From a virus, in the IMG/VR virus record IMGVR_UViG_3300022842_000794, positions 1 through 20,619 of that record: a stretch of 20,619 bases of DNA; one strand, written 5' to 3'. The position numbers and the translations under genes were made by a program. The notes below the pieces were generated by a model. The model saw nothing but the letters and a program-made list of their open reading frames with translations. It was not told the DNA's origin and ran no database searches. Below are positions 12,750-20,426 of the stretch, piece by piece (within the stretch, counting starts at the first letter, position 1; every line of letters starts with the position of its first letter).

Positions 12750-15368
12750 TTATTCCTCTAGTTTCTTTTTAAATGCTAGGTATTTATCACCTTTACGCTC
12801 CACCCTAATCTTAGATGAGGCTATTGGAGCATTTGTAAACACTATTGTTGTTTTTTTGGTTGAACCGTCGTGCGTTAGTCTAAATTGAGGTTCGTAGTCG
12901 GTGCTCCTCAAGGAACTGTCAGCCGCTAAAAATGTTGGCTTCAGTAAATTATCTGCAGTTACTTGATCACCGTATTCCAAAATTGTAGAATTTTCTCTAA
13001 TTTTTATTTCTTCTTCGTGTACTATTTCGTTTATTTCAAATGTTGTAGTAGACCCATCTGGAGTGATTGTTCCAGTATCAACTTTGTGCCCTTTCACTAC
13101 ATATCTATCTATTTCGTAATCAATTTTTTTAAAGTCTATAGATTTATCTAGTATTCTGCTTCTCACAATGCTAGATTTGCCAGGTTTACAATAAGCTAGG
13201 ACAATGGCCATCCTATAACCTAGAGGAACACCTGCGTTATCCTGTGACGTTCTCATCCACAATGGCATATGTACGTATTCTTTTTGTCCAAGGCTTTTCA
13301 TTTGTGATCTCATATTGGCCACCGCATTCGGGTAGAGTCTTTCAAAGTTTCCTAAGTCAGCTGATAAAGGATTGCTGTATCTTATTTTTGATCCGGAAAT
13401 ACTAAAATCTAATCCACTATCGGTCGTTACATTATAAACATCGTAATCCACTGTTATTCTAGAAGCATCAGCCAATGGACCAATCAAAGGTTTAGTAATA
13501 CTATTTCTTAAATCAACAGTAGTTGACACGGCCTTTCCTAGTTTATTGACAAACTGGTCTTGCATTTCTATATAAACTACTTCGTACTTTGTATTTCCAT
13601 TTTCTTTAGCAACTGCTGTTTTTACATCACCAAAGTATAATTTTTTTGGTGAATGATTTTTTTCCATTTGTTCCTGTAATGTTTTTAAAGTTTGCTGTTG
13701 TAGTCCAGATATCAACAGCATTTCGGCAGTGTTTTTTATTCCAAAATTATTATCTTCGGGTCTAAAAATAAATTCTTCTTTGTTTATATTCGGATCCTGG
13801 GCAATTTGAAAGAATAAATCTCGATCACTTAAACTATTTTCTTTATTATTAATCAATCCCTGTGCATACATATTACCATATTCAACCCCGTATGGTAGAC
13901 TAACTTTAAGGGTAAATTCTTTTGTAGCGGCGGTGCTTTGATATTGATCGTTTGCTGTTACTGAAAAGGTATATTCTCTGTCAAAACTCAAAGAGTTTGT
14001 GTCAAATGTAACTTCATTTATGTCGACTGTTGTGAATTCTGTTAGATCTACATTTCCAATTATATTTCCTGCTCTACTTAAACTTAATCCTGTAGGCAAT
14101 GAGCCAGAAATAATATTATATTCTAATACACGGTTGGCTTCTGCCGCTTGTGCTTCAATTGATAACAAACTAGGTATGCCTGCTGTCACTGTTCCGAGAG
14201 TTGCTGATGTAACAAAACTTATTCCTACTTCAATTTCTCCTATAACAGTCATTGTAAACTGTTTGTCAGCAAATACAGAAACACCAGGATATGGAGTTCG
14301 TGTTGCTCTTATCGTAAACGTGTAATTGGTTTCAACGGCCGCTTGTCTAGATAAAGTTCCAGCAATTTCTCCTGTGCTTGTATCTATACTCAGTCCGTTG
14401 GGAATACTACCACTAACTATAGAATATTCTAGATCTCCCTGTAATTTGTCAAAGTCCTCTACATCAATTTTAATTACTACATTGTTATCGTGTTTGAATG
14501 TTCCGAGAGCTGATTCTGTTGAGAATATAGGTTTTCTGTTTCCACTCAAACTCATGGTTAAAGAATATCCGTCTTGTACAGTTTGATCAACAGTTATTAT
14601 TGAGTTATCTACTCTAAAATAATCTGCAGTATAAACAAAAATATTGTTTATTTGTGTGATACTACTAGCCCCGTCGGAAACTCTTACTATAAATTCATAA
14701 TTCTGTGATCTAGATTTTGATCTTGTTGTAGGATCATAAGGAACATCATCGTAGTCATATACATTGTCATAACCGCCAACTTCACCAAATTTTTCATCGT
14801 CAGTAAGACGTATTACACCAGAAATTAACCCAGTTGGAGAAATAGTAACACCTGGAGGTAATTTACCTGAAGCAACATCATAGACAAGGGTCTGGCCTGT
14901 GGCTGTATCAGTATCGGTCGCTGTAATTTGATATTCTACATAACTGCCGTCTATAACAACAAGGTCTCTTGAAGTGTCTGCTGTAACGATTGTATTATCA
15001 GCAAGTAGTATTTCGGAGTCAGCAGTTTTTAATGATGTGTCGGCAAAATCTAACTGCCCACTAGGTGTTCCAAAAATAGGTAGATCTGCCCCTTGTATTT
15101 GTAAAGAAAAAAATCTGTCGGCTATAACCGTTCCGTCCGAAGCACGAATAACAAAATCGTATAAACTTCGAGTTGAAACTTCAAACGGAGTGCCTTGTAG
15201 TAATCCTGTAGAAGTAAGTTGTATACCGGGAGGTAGGGTTCCTGCAATGTGCAAGTAAGTCAAACTAGTGCTGTCCGATGTGTTTGCTTCTAACTGATTA
15301 GAATAGAATTCACGCTCGTTGATTACACCCAAAGATCCTGTTGTAGTAGACCACTTTACATTTGCCAT
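12750..15368 (-). CDS. Large virion protein with four putative Ig-like (He_PIG) repeats
   Basis: The 872-residue product contains four cadherin/Ig-like units typified by LPPGIQL (45-51), LPPGVTI (170-176), IPNGLSI (322-328) and LPTGLSL (424-430). Each is followed by a T-G-x-I-x-G strand and a YDFVIRASDG or YTFTIRAT strand. This is the putative Ig (He_PIG) domain seen on phage and bacterial surface proteins. The C-terminal 370 residues are not repetitive and contain a charged segment near 540-600 and a DGSTTTFEIN strand. It is most likely a long tail-fibre or decoration protein that contacts host glycans. A TATAAATA octamer lies 20 bases upstream, supporting late expression. No cleavage or transmembrane signal is seen. 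Confidence 0.85.
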   Translation of the reverse strand: MANVKWSTTTGSLGVINEREFYSNQLEANTSDSTSLTYLHIAGTLPPGIQLTSTGLLQGTPFEVSTRSLYDFVIRASDGTVIADRFFSLQIQGADLPIFGTPSGQLDFADTSLKTADSEILLADNTIVTADTSRDLVVIDGSYVEYQITATDTDTATGQTLVYDVASGKLPPGVTISPTGLISGVIRLTDDEKFGEVGGYDNVYDYDDVPYDPTTRSKSRSQNYEFIVRVSDGASSITQINNIFVYTADYFRVDNSIITVDQTVQDGYSLTMSLSGNRKPIFSTESALGTFKHDNNVVIKIDVEDFDKLQGDLEYSIVSGSIPNGLSIDTSTGEIAGTLSRQAAVETNYTFTIRATRTPYPGVSVFADKQFTMTVIGEIEVGISFVTSATLGTVTAGIPSLLSIEAQAAEANRVLEYNIISGSLPTGLSLSRAGNIIGNVDLTEFTTVDINEVTFDTNSLSFDREYTFSVTANDQYQSTAATKEFTLKVSLPYGVEYGNMYAQGLINNKENSLSDRDLFFQIAQDPNINKEEFIFRPEDNNFGIKNTAEMLLISGLQQQTLKTLQEQMEKNHSPKKLYFGDVKTAVAKENGNTKYEVVYIEMQDQFVNKLGKAVSTTVDLRNSITKPLIGPLADASRITVDYDVYNVTTDSGLDFSISGSKIRYSNPLSADLGNFERLYPNAVANMRSQMKSLGQKEYVHMPLWMRTSQDNAGVPLGYRMAIVLAYCKPGKSSIVRSRILDKSIDFKKIDYEIDRYVVKGHKVDTGTITPDGSTTTFEINEIVHEEEIKIRENSTILEYGDQVTADNLLKPTFLAADSSLRSTDYEPQFRLTHDGSTKKTTIVFTNAPIASSKIRVERKGDKYLAFKKKLEE
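12781..12788 (-). promoter_or_regulatory. Late promoter-like octamer GATAAATA
   Basis: The minus strand reads GATAAATA, one base from the T4 late consensus. It lies inside the end of the 872-residue gene, 33 bases before the ATG of the short fibre-like gene. It could give that gene its own late transcript. Confidence 0.4.
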
Positions 15369-15387
15369 TGTTTATTACTTCCAATGG

Positions 15388-15395
15388 TATTTATA
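15388..15395 (-). promoter_or_regulatory. T4-type late promoter octamer TATAAATA
   Basis: Exact match on the minus strand, in the gap between the 486-residue fibre gene and the Ig-repeat gene, about 20 bases before the latter's ATG. It is one of the best-placed late promoter candidates in the window. Confidence 0.65.
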
Positions 15396-15411
15396 GTGAA
15401 TTAAGTGATTA

Positions 15412-16872
15412 TTAACTAGCCGCGTAATACGGTATAGCAAACACAGTACCACCTAGGTTTAATTTAAGGTATCCTGTTGGCTGTGCCGGAATAGCCGTCG
15501 CACCACCTGCCGATCCCACAGTTGTCTGTGTTTGTGGATTGTTAATTCTAACTGTACCTGAACCCTGTGTACCTAAAATTAGATCAGAGTTTGTAGCAGA
15601 TTGTTGAATTGATGCAGATGCTCCTAGTATAAGTTCTGAACCAACAGCAACATCTGTTGCGGCAAGTTCGTTTGTTACAGCAACAATGTTACCACCTAAA
15701 GTTATAGTTCCAGTTCCGTTTGGAGTAATGTTAATACCACCATTGGTATTTGTTGATATTATTGTGTTGGCGTTAATATTAATATTGTCAACACCAAGAT
15801 CACCTGTGATTCCTACTGATCCTGTAATTGTTTGACCAATTGTGGTCATTGCCTTTTGTATATCTATAATACCTGTTCCAGCGGCATCAATTTCTAAATT
15901 GTCATTGGTGTTAGCCGATGTAATCTTATTATCTTTTAATAGCACACTGTCTGTTTGTAGTGTTCCAGTGACAACAACTTGTCCTGTTATTGTTACATCG
16001 TTTGTAGTAAGAGTTCCTGTTACATTAACATTTTCAGCCAATGTAATTAATGTAGAATCATCTGATGAAATAGTAGTTCCATTTACTTTAACAGCACCTA
16101 ATATAACGTTTCCAGTTCCGCCTGGGGAAATATTGATGTTTGCATTTGAACTAGAACTTATTGTGCTATCGTTGAGTATTAAATTGTCAACAGTAATGTT
16201 TCCAGTCATCGTGGCCGCATTTATTGTTGGGTTGGTCAATATTTTATTTGTAAGTGTCTGCGATCCGGTCAATGTCACAACAGTGCCGTCTATGGCCGTT
16301 GTCACTGTGTTGTTTACTGCTGATGTTGTGATTCCTGTCCCACCTGAGAACTGCATCACTTCTGAATCTAGGTCAATAGAATTTGTTGTTGAATCGTCTG
16401 CCGTGAAATCTAGGTCACTTGCCGTCACCTGTGCGTCAACGTAAGTCTTGATTGCACCCTGTGTGGCCAACAGTGTTGCACTTGTGCCCAATGCACCGTT
16501 GTCTATGCCTGTGACAGTTGCACCTGAGGCCAATGCTAAACTTGTTGATAAAGTTGTTGCACCTGTAAATGTCTGTGTACCAGAAACTGTTAGTATTCCA
16601 GTTACATTTGTGTTTCCTTCAAGCTCAACTGTACCTGTTCCGTTTGGAATAACTCTAATATTTACATTTGATACAGCTGATGTAATATTAAATCCGTTTA
16701 TGTCTAGATCTCCACCCAGTTGAGGAGTTGCGTCTTCTATTAGGTCATTGGCCTCGGCCGTTGTTCCGTATAATTCTGTAAAGTTATCGTTGATCTTGTC
16801 AAATGCTGATCTTAATGGATCTCCTGTACCGTCGTTTGCACTGGATCCTATGTTGATTGATTGTTTAGCCAT
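15412..16872 (-). CDS. Tail-fibre family protein, long paralogue (486 residues)
   Basis: The N-terminal module (SINIGSSANDGTGDPLRSAF followed by DKINDNFTELY, residues 5-35) is shared with the three genes upstream. The body is built of repeated strands of the form N-x-N-[IL]-x-[IL]-x-P-x-GTG-x-[VI]; I count five good copies, plus intervening Thr/Ser/Val-rich strands such as TVTLTGSQTLTNK and TGTLTTNDVTITG. Almost no Cys, Trp or charged clusters occur, as expected for a fibrous beta-helical or beta-prism trimer. It probably attaches to the tail through the shared head and exposes a variable tip that recognises the host. A GATAAATA octamer and an AAGGAA ribosome binding site precede it. Confidence 0.85.
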   Translation of the reverse strand: MAKQSINIGSSANDGTGDPLRSAFDKINDNFTELYGTTAEANDLIEDATPQLGGDLDINGFNITSAVSNVNIRVIPNGTGTVELEGNTNVTGILTVSGTQTFTGATTLSTSLALASGATVTGIDNGALGTSATLLATQGAIKTYVDAQVTASDLDFTADDSTTNSIDLDSEVMQFSGGTGITTSAVNNTVTTAIDGTVVTLTGSQTLTNKILTNPTINAATMTGNITVDNLILNDSTISSSSNANINISPGGTGNVILGAVKVNGTTISSDDSTLITLAENVNVTGTLTTNDVTITGQVVVTGTLQTDSVLLKDNKITSANTNDNLEIDAAGTGIIDIQKAMTTIGQTITGSVGITGDLGVDNININANTIISTNTNGGINITPNGTGTITLGGNIVAVTNELAATDVAVGSELILGASASIQQSATNSDLILGTQGSGTVRINNPQTQTTVGSAGGATAIPAQPTGYLKLNLGGTVFAIPYYAAS

Positions 16873-16896
16873 TTTTAAATTCCTTTTTGTTGCTGA

Positions 16897-16904
16897 TATT
16901 TATC
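16897..16904 (-). promoter_or_regulatory. Late promoter-like octamer GATAAATA
   Basis: The minus strand reads GATAAATA in the 60-base gap before the 486-residue fibre gene, 24 bases from its ATG, followed by an AAGGAA ribosome binding site. One mismatch to the T4 late consensus. Confidence 0.5.
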
Positions 16905-16932
16905 TGTAATTCTATAAACCGAATGTAAAATA

Positions 16933-17781
16933 TTACACATCCATTAGTATTTTTACAAATTTAAAAACTGTAGAATTGTTGGATATAGGTGTTACTCTAA
17001 TCCTTACGTTGTCACCGTCTATGTCCGCAGTGTAGACTCCTAAACTATCAGTATAACTAGACACAGATCCAAATGTACTGACGTATGCTGTGGTTCCGTT
17101 GTGTGTTACATTGGCTTCTACTGTCTCATACCTACCGTTTGTGGTATCTGTTGCAGATATAAAGTATTTGGCACTCCTGTATAGAGTTTTATCAAACGTA
17201 TCAATATTAGATGTCGTTGATGTGGCAACGGTCGCTGTGCCATCTAGTATATTACTATGATCTAAACTGACTCCTGCTGTGGCAAAACTTAATACTCCGC
17301 TTCCGTTGGTTTTAAGGAATTGTCCTGATGAGCCATCCGTTGTAGGAAAAGCAAAACCATTTACTTCCACTGTTCCTGAGCCGTTACCGCCTAGTTCTAA
17401 ATTGGCATTTGAGATATTTGTAGAAATTGTGTTGTCTTTGAACGATATAGAATCAATAGACACTGACCCTGTGCCTGCCGCATCCAGTTCGAGATTGCTA
17501 TTAGTAACTGTAGTTGTTATTTTGTTATCGCTTATCTGTATGTTGCTGTCTATTAGTATTTTATTTGCTGTAACATCGCCGGTTCCTGAAGCTATCAATT
17601 TTATATCGTCATTGGTTCTGTTTGCCGATATATTATTACCACTAATGGTTATGCCAGAATCAACAGCAGTTTCATTATAGAGTTCAACAAAGTTAGTATT
17701 AATTTTTTCCATTGCGGCACGAAGTGTATCACCTGTACCATCATTGGCATTAGAACCTATGTCAATAATTAATCTTGTCAT
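16933..17781 (-). CDS. Tail-fibre family protein, paralogue with conserved C-terminal domain (282 residues, copy 1)
   Basis: The shared head module (IDIGSNANDGTGDTLRAAM followed by EKINTNFVELY, about 5-35) is followed by three GTG-type repeat strands (about 55-150) and a QFLKTNGSGVLSF linker. The C-terminal domain, about 185-282, carries YRSAKYFISATDTTNGRYE and ends VFKFVKILMDV. That C-terminal domain is clearly homologous to the one in the adjacent gene of identical length, so the pair arose by duplication. Its ATG overlaps the upstream stop by one base (TAATG), with AAAGGAAG as ribosome binding site. It is probably a tail-fibre subunit; two diverged copies may form a heteromer or present two specificities. 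Confidence 0.82.
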   Translation of the reverse strand: MTRLIIDIGSNANDGTGDTLRAAMEKINTNFVELYNETAVDSGITISGNNISANRTNDDIKLIASGTGDVTANKILIDSNIQISDNKITTTVTNSNLELDAAGTGSVSIDSISFKDNTISTNISNANLELGGNGSGTVEVNGFAFPTTDGSSGQFLKTNGSGVLSFATAGVSLDHSNILDGTATVATSTTSNIDTFDKTLYRSAKYFISATDTTNGRYETVEANVTHNGTTAYVSTFGSVSSYTDSLGVYTADIDGDNVRIRVTPISNNSTVFKFVKILMDV

Positions 17782-18629
17782 TATACTTCCTTTAATATCC
17801 TTACAAATTTAATCACGTGTGCATCGTTACTGACTGGAACAGCTCTCAATCTAGCATTTCCGCCGCTGACATCTGCCGAAAAAGTTAATAATGGTAGACC
17901 AAAACTATTTACACTGCCAGCTGAACTGACATAAGCATTCGTTCCGTCGTGTATCATGTTAACTGTTACAAATTCAAATCTACTATTTGTGCTGTCAGAA
18001 ACACTTATAAAGTATTTCCCCGACCTATACTGAGTAACATCAAATTCATTAACAGTTGCTTCTGCACTACTATTTAAAGTAACAGTACCGTCTGATATAT
18101 CTGACAAGGCTGTAATTATATCCGGTAAGACCCATGCAAGGTCTTTGGATCCGTCTGTCGTTAAAAGATAATTGTCAGGAGCATCAGTACCTGGTATGTT
18201 AAATCCGTTGATTTTAATTATACCTGTTCCATTTGGTGTTAAGTTTATATTGTTTGAAGAGTTGGTATTGACTATCTTATTGTGTGTAAATTTTAATTGA
18301 TCTATGATAATACTTCCTGTACCTGACGCATCGAGTTCGAGATCAGCATTTGATACAGTTGTTTTAATTGTGTTGTCAATAATTTTAATATTGTCATCAA
18401 TTTTTAAACTAGACAAAACTACTTGTCCTGTTCCGCTTGGTGCTAAATTTATGTTCCCATTTGTTGACACTGATGTTATGTTGTTTCCGGATAACCTTAT
18501 GTTAGAGTCAACAGCAGTCTCTAAGTATAGCTCTTCAAAGTTCTCATTTACTTTCTGTCCGGCAATCCTGAAAGTATCACCTGTGCCGTCATTTGCTACT
18601 ATACCTATGTTGATTGTTTCTCTGGCCAT
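17781..18629 (-). CDS. Tail-fibre family protein, paralogue with conserved C-terminal domain (282 residues, copy 2)
   Basis: Same architecture and length as the following gene: head module (INIGIVANDGTGDTFRIAG followed by QKVNENFEELY), three GTG-type strands (for example NLAPSGTGQVVL and LTPNGTGIIKIN), a DNYLLTTDGSKDLAWV linker, and a C-terminal domain with YRSGKYFISVSDSTNSRFE ending VIKFVRILKEV. The C-terminal domain diverges at many positions while keeping the frame and aromatic core. It starts one base after the stop of the 122-residue gene, so these fibre genes form one transcription unit. A role in host attachment is inferred from the fibre architecture. Confidence 0.82.
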   Translation of the reverse strand: MARETINIGIVANDGTGDTFRIAGQKVNENFEELYLETAVDSNIRLSGNNITSVSTNGNINLAPSGTGQVVLSSLKIDDNIKIIDNTIKTTVSNADLELDASGTGSIIIDQLKFTHNKIVNTNSSNNINLTPNGTGIIKINGFNIPGTDAPDNYLLTTDGSKDLAWVLPDIITALSDISDGTVTLNSSAEATVNEFDVTQYRSGKYFISVSDSTNSRFEFVTVNMIHDGTNAYVSSAGSVNSFGLPLLTFSADVSGGNARLRAVPVSNDAHVIKFVRILKEV

Positions 18630-18630
18630 T

Positions 18631-18999
18631 TTATATACTCGCTAGTGTGATTTTTTTCCAAATAGTGGTCGAGCCATCATAGTTGGCTGTGCATACATAT
18701 AAATTTGTTGCGTCCCAACTGATTGAACCTGCCACATCACCAACACTTCCTATTCCGGTTGCAGTCTTGGTTGTTGTGATCACAAGTCTGTCTGCATTGA
18801 CCTGAACCTGTCCTGTACCGTTTGGATCCAGTATGATGTTGCCGTTTGTATCAACACTCACTAGTGAATTTCCGGATAATGAAAGGTTGCCGGACATCAT
18901 TTCCGCAAAATTGCTGTTCACTTTTGTGAAAGCACCTCTTACCGAGTCACCTGTTGCGGTATTTCCGCTTGTTCCTAAATCAATTGTTAATCGAGCCAT
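18631..18999 (-). CDS. Short tail-fibre family protein (122 residues)
   Basis: This is the smallest member of the array. It has the head module (IDLGTSGNTATGDSVRGAF followed by TKVNSNFAEMM), a single GTG strand (LDPNGTGQVQVN), and a compact C-terminal cap GDVAGSISWDATNLYVCTAN then DGSTTIWKKITL. That cap is the common tip seen at the end of many phage fibre and structural proteins. It may be a minimal fibre, a connector to which longer paralogues attach, or a donor of the tip module. It is the first gene of the minus-strand fibre operon. Confidence 0.8.
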   Translation of the reverse strand: MARLTIDLGTSGNTATGDSVRGAFTKVNSNFAEMMSGNLSLSGNSLVSVDTNGNIILDPNGTGQVQVNADRLVITTTKTATGIGSVGDVAGSISWDATNLYVCTANYDGSTTIWKKITLASI

Positions 19000-19012
19000 A
19001 GTAATTTATAAG

Positions 19013-19020
19013 TATTTATT
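19013..19020 (-). promoter_or_regulatory. Weak late promoter-like octamer AATAAATA
   Basis: On the minus strand AATAAATA lies 13 bases before the ATG of the first fibre gene, with TATAAATT only a few bases from it. The spacing would give a very short leader. The divergent zinc-ribbon gene starts within 40 bases. Low confidence because the stretch is almost pure A/T. Confidence 0.3.
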
Positions 19021-19038
19021 AAATAAATTAGAAGTATT

Positions 19039-19317
19039 ATGCTCCTAGAAACATTGAAAATAATCCACCTGCACAAACGTAAAAGCAAACTTGGCACATA
19101 TCACACGTTCAAAAGGAAAAAAACTGTTTATAAATTCAAGTGTGATTGCTGTGGTGTGGAGTTTTTAAGGTCAAGAAGCAAGGTAGATCCTGCTAGAGCT
19201 TCAAACGATTACAAACACGTGTGTTCCTACTGTGATACCAAAAAGTACGCACAGAAAATTGGTGTTAAAATGAGGAAGATATATTCTATGGATGCTAGTT
19301 CTACTATGATTTTGTAA
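19039..19317 (+). CDS. Small zinc-ribbon protein
   Basis: This 92-residue basic protein has two CxxC pairs, C35-C38 (KCDCCGVEF) and C62-C65 (VCSYCDTK), spaced as in a single zinc ribbon. The N-terminal segment (KRKSKLGTYHTFKRKK) and C-terminal segment are Lys-rich. Such ribbons bind nucleic acid or act as protein contacts and often occur in HNH-type phage proteins, but no HNH histidines are visible. It is an isolated plus-strand gene between two minus-strand blocks. Its 3' end overlaps the convergent gene by 14 bases. Confidence 0.72.
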   Translation: MLLETLKIIHLHKRKSKLGTYHTFKRKKTVYKFKCDCCGVEFLRSRSKVDPARASNDYKHVCSYCDTKKYAQKIGVKMRKIYSMDASSTMIL

Positions 19318-20077
19318 ATTTTATAATCCACTTAAATTCATCAATAGTAGATACCTGAGGTTTATCTATAAACTTCTGTAGTTCGGCGTAAGAAGCCGCT
19401 TGAAAATTTCCATTAGCATATTTCATATAATGTGGCAAGAAAAAATTATCGTTGATATATTCTCTACGATTTATAAAGTAAAATTGAGTATCTGGAAAAC
19501 GACGAGCAATTTGAGTGAGATGGTACATCCATTCGTACTTCATATATGCTTTCATGTTCATTCTGTCTGGATAGTTTATTGTATTTTTATAAATGTTATT
19601 CTGTTCTCGACTGTGCTTTGAATCCTCATATTCCCATTGTTTGGCACCAAGTATGTCAAACCCAAGTATGAATATATGTTTAAAATTATCCTCGGCGGCA
19701 CCTAGCACAGCCGTACATCCAGAACCTTTGTTTAATGAAAAATCTCGTGCTTTGATAATACCTTTGCCACCACCTTGCCATAACCTGTAAATTTTAAGTT
19801 TATCAGGTACGTCAGACATTTGATCACCTGGAAGAATATAATTCCAATCACTAAACTCGTTTGGTCCAACAAGTTGTGAAGTAAATTTATTGCTTTTTTT
19901 AGCCTCTACTAATTCATCATACATTTCTTCGTTGACGGCAAAAATTTTATCACATAGGGTGGGATTATCTCTATAGATCGCATTGCAACCATATACTGTT
20001 CCTACTTTTTTTAAACGTTGTAGGTCTCCAAATATTTTTCGACTTTCACCATTGCCTATTACGAATGCTGTGTCCAT
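19304..20077 (-). CDS. Possible glycosyltransferase / DUF115-like Rossmann protein
   Basis: This 257-residue protein opens with FVIGNGESRKIFGDLQRLK (5-23), then VGTVYGCNAIYRD. A strand with a G-N-G-x-S turn followed by G-C-N-A is typical of DUF115/MAF-like and some sialyltransferase-like enzymes. A second Rossmann-like signature is SGCTAVLGAAEDNF then HIFILGFDILG (near 120-145). A charged C-terminal half with many Tyr and Phe follows. I infer transfer of a sugar or related group but cannot name donor or acceptor. Its ATG overlaps the Fe-S carrier stop by one base (TAATG), suggesting a shared transcript. Confidence 0.65.
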   Translation of the reverse strand: MDTAFVIGNGESRKIFGDLQRLKKVGTVYGCNAIYRDNPTLCDKIFAVNEEMYDELVEAKKSNKFTSQLVGPNEFSDWNYILPGDQMSDVPDKLKIYRLWQGGGKGIIKARDFSLNKGSGCTAVLGAAEDNFKHIFILGFDILGAKQWEYEDSKHSREQNNIYKNTINYPDRMNMKAYMKYEWMYHLTQIARRFPDTQFYFINRREYINDNFFLPHYMKYANGNFQAASYAELQKFIDKPQVSTIDEFKWIIKFTKS

Positions 20078-20412
20078 TAGACACCGAAGCTCTCACCACA
20101 TCCACAGGATGCTGTTGAGTTGGGATTGCTTATCTCAAACTGTGAACCGAACGTTTCTTCAACCCAGTCGATCTTTGTTCCTATGACATACATCATGGAA
20201 GTCTCGTCCACAACGAATCTACCTGTGTGCCAGTCTTCTATGTGATCGCCAGTGCCCACAGCTTCTTTTGTATCTGCGAAACCCCAGTCGTATTTGAATC
20301 CTGCACAGCCGCCACCCAGCACTGCTAGGCTCACTGCGTACTTGTCCGGATTCTTTTCTAACAGTCTCTCGATCTGTTGCTTTGCTTCTTCTGTTATTTC
20401 AAATGGTGCCAT
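20077..20412 (-). CDS. A-type iron-sulfur cluster carrier (IscA/SufA/ErpA family)
   Basis: This 111-residue protein has the three conserved cysteines of A-type carriers: C36 in LGGGCAGFKYDW, and C103 and C105 in the C-terminal SCGCGESF. The N-terminal FEITEEAKQQIERLL helix and the FVVDETSMMYVIGTKIDW segment are also family hallmarks. Length matches cellular homologues (about 105-125 residues). Such proteins receive Fe-S clusters from a scaffold and pass them to target enzymes; T4-like marine phages often carry one. In this genome a plausible client is the radical SAM enzyme. The gene starts the short operon that continues into the possible glycosyltransferase. Confidence 0.95.
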   Translation of the reverse strand: MAPFEITEEAKQQIERLLEKNPDKYAVSLAVLGGGCAGFKYDWGFADTKEAVGTGDHIEDWHTGRFVVDETSMMYVIGTKIDWVEETFGSQFEISNPNSTASCGCGESFGV

Positions 20413-20426
20413 ACTATTAATTATCC

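Noticed and set aside
15842-16444. A 200-residue open frame on the plus strand inside the 486-residue fibre gene
   Set aside because: It is the mirror of a strongly repetitive Thr/Val/Gly-coding sequence. Its product is a monotonous Val/Ser/Pro/Ile string with no ribosome binding site, while the minus frame is clearly a fibre family member.
15412-18999. Regular short repeats that might be a CRISPR array or tandem satellite
   Set aside because: Spacing is irregular, copies are degenerate and all are in frame with the fibre proteins; they encode the GTG strand motif.
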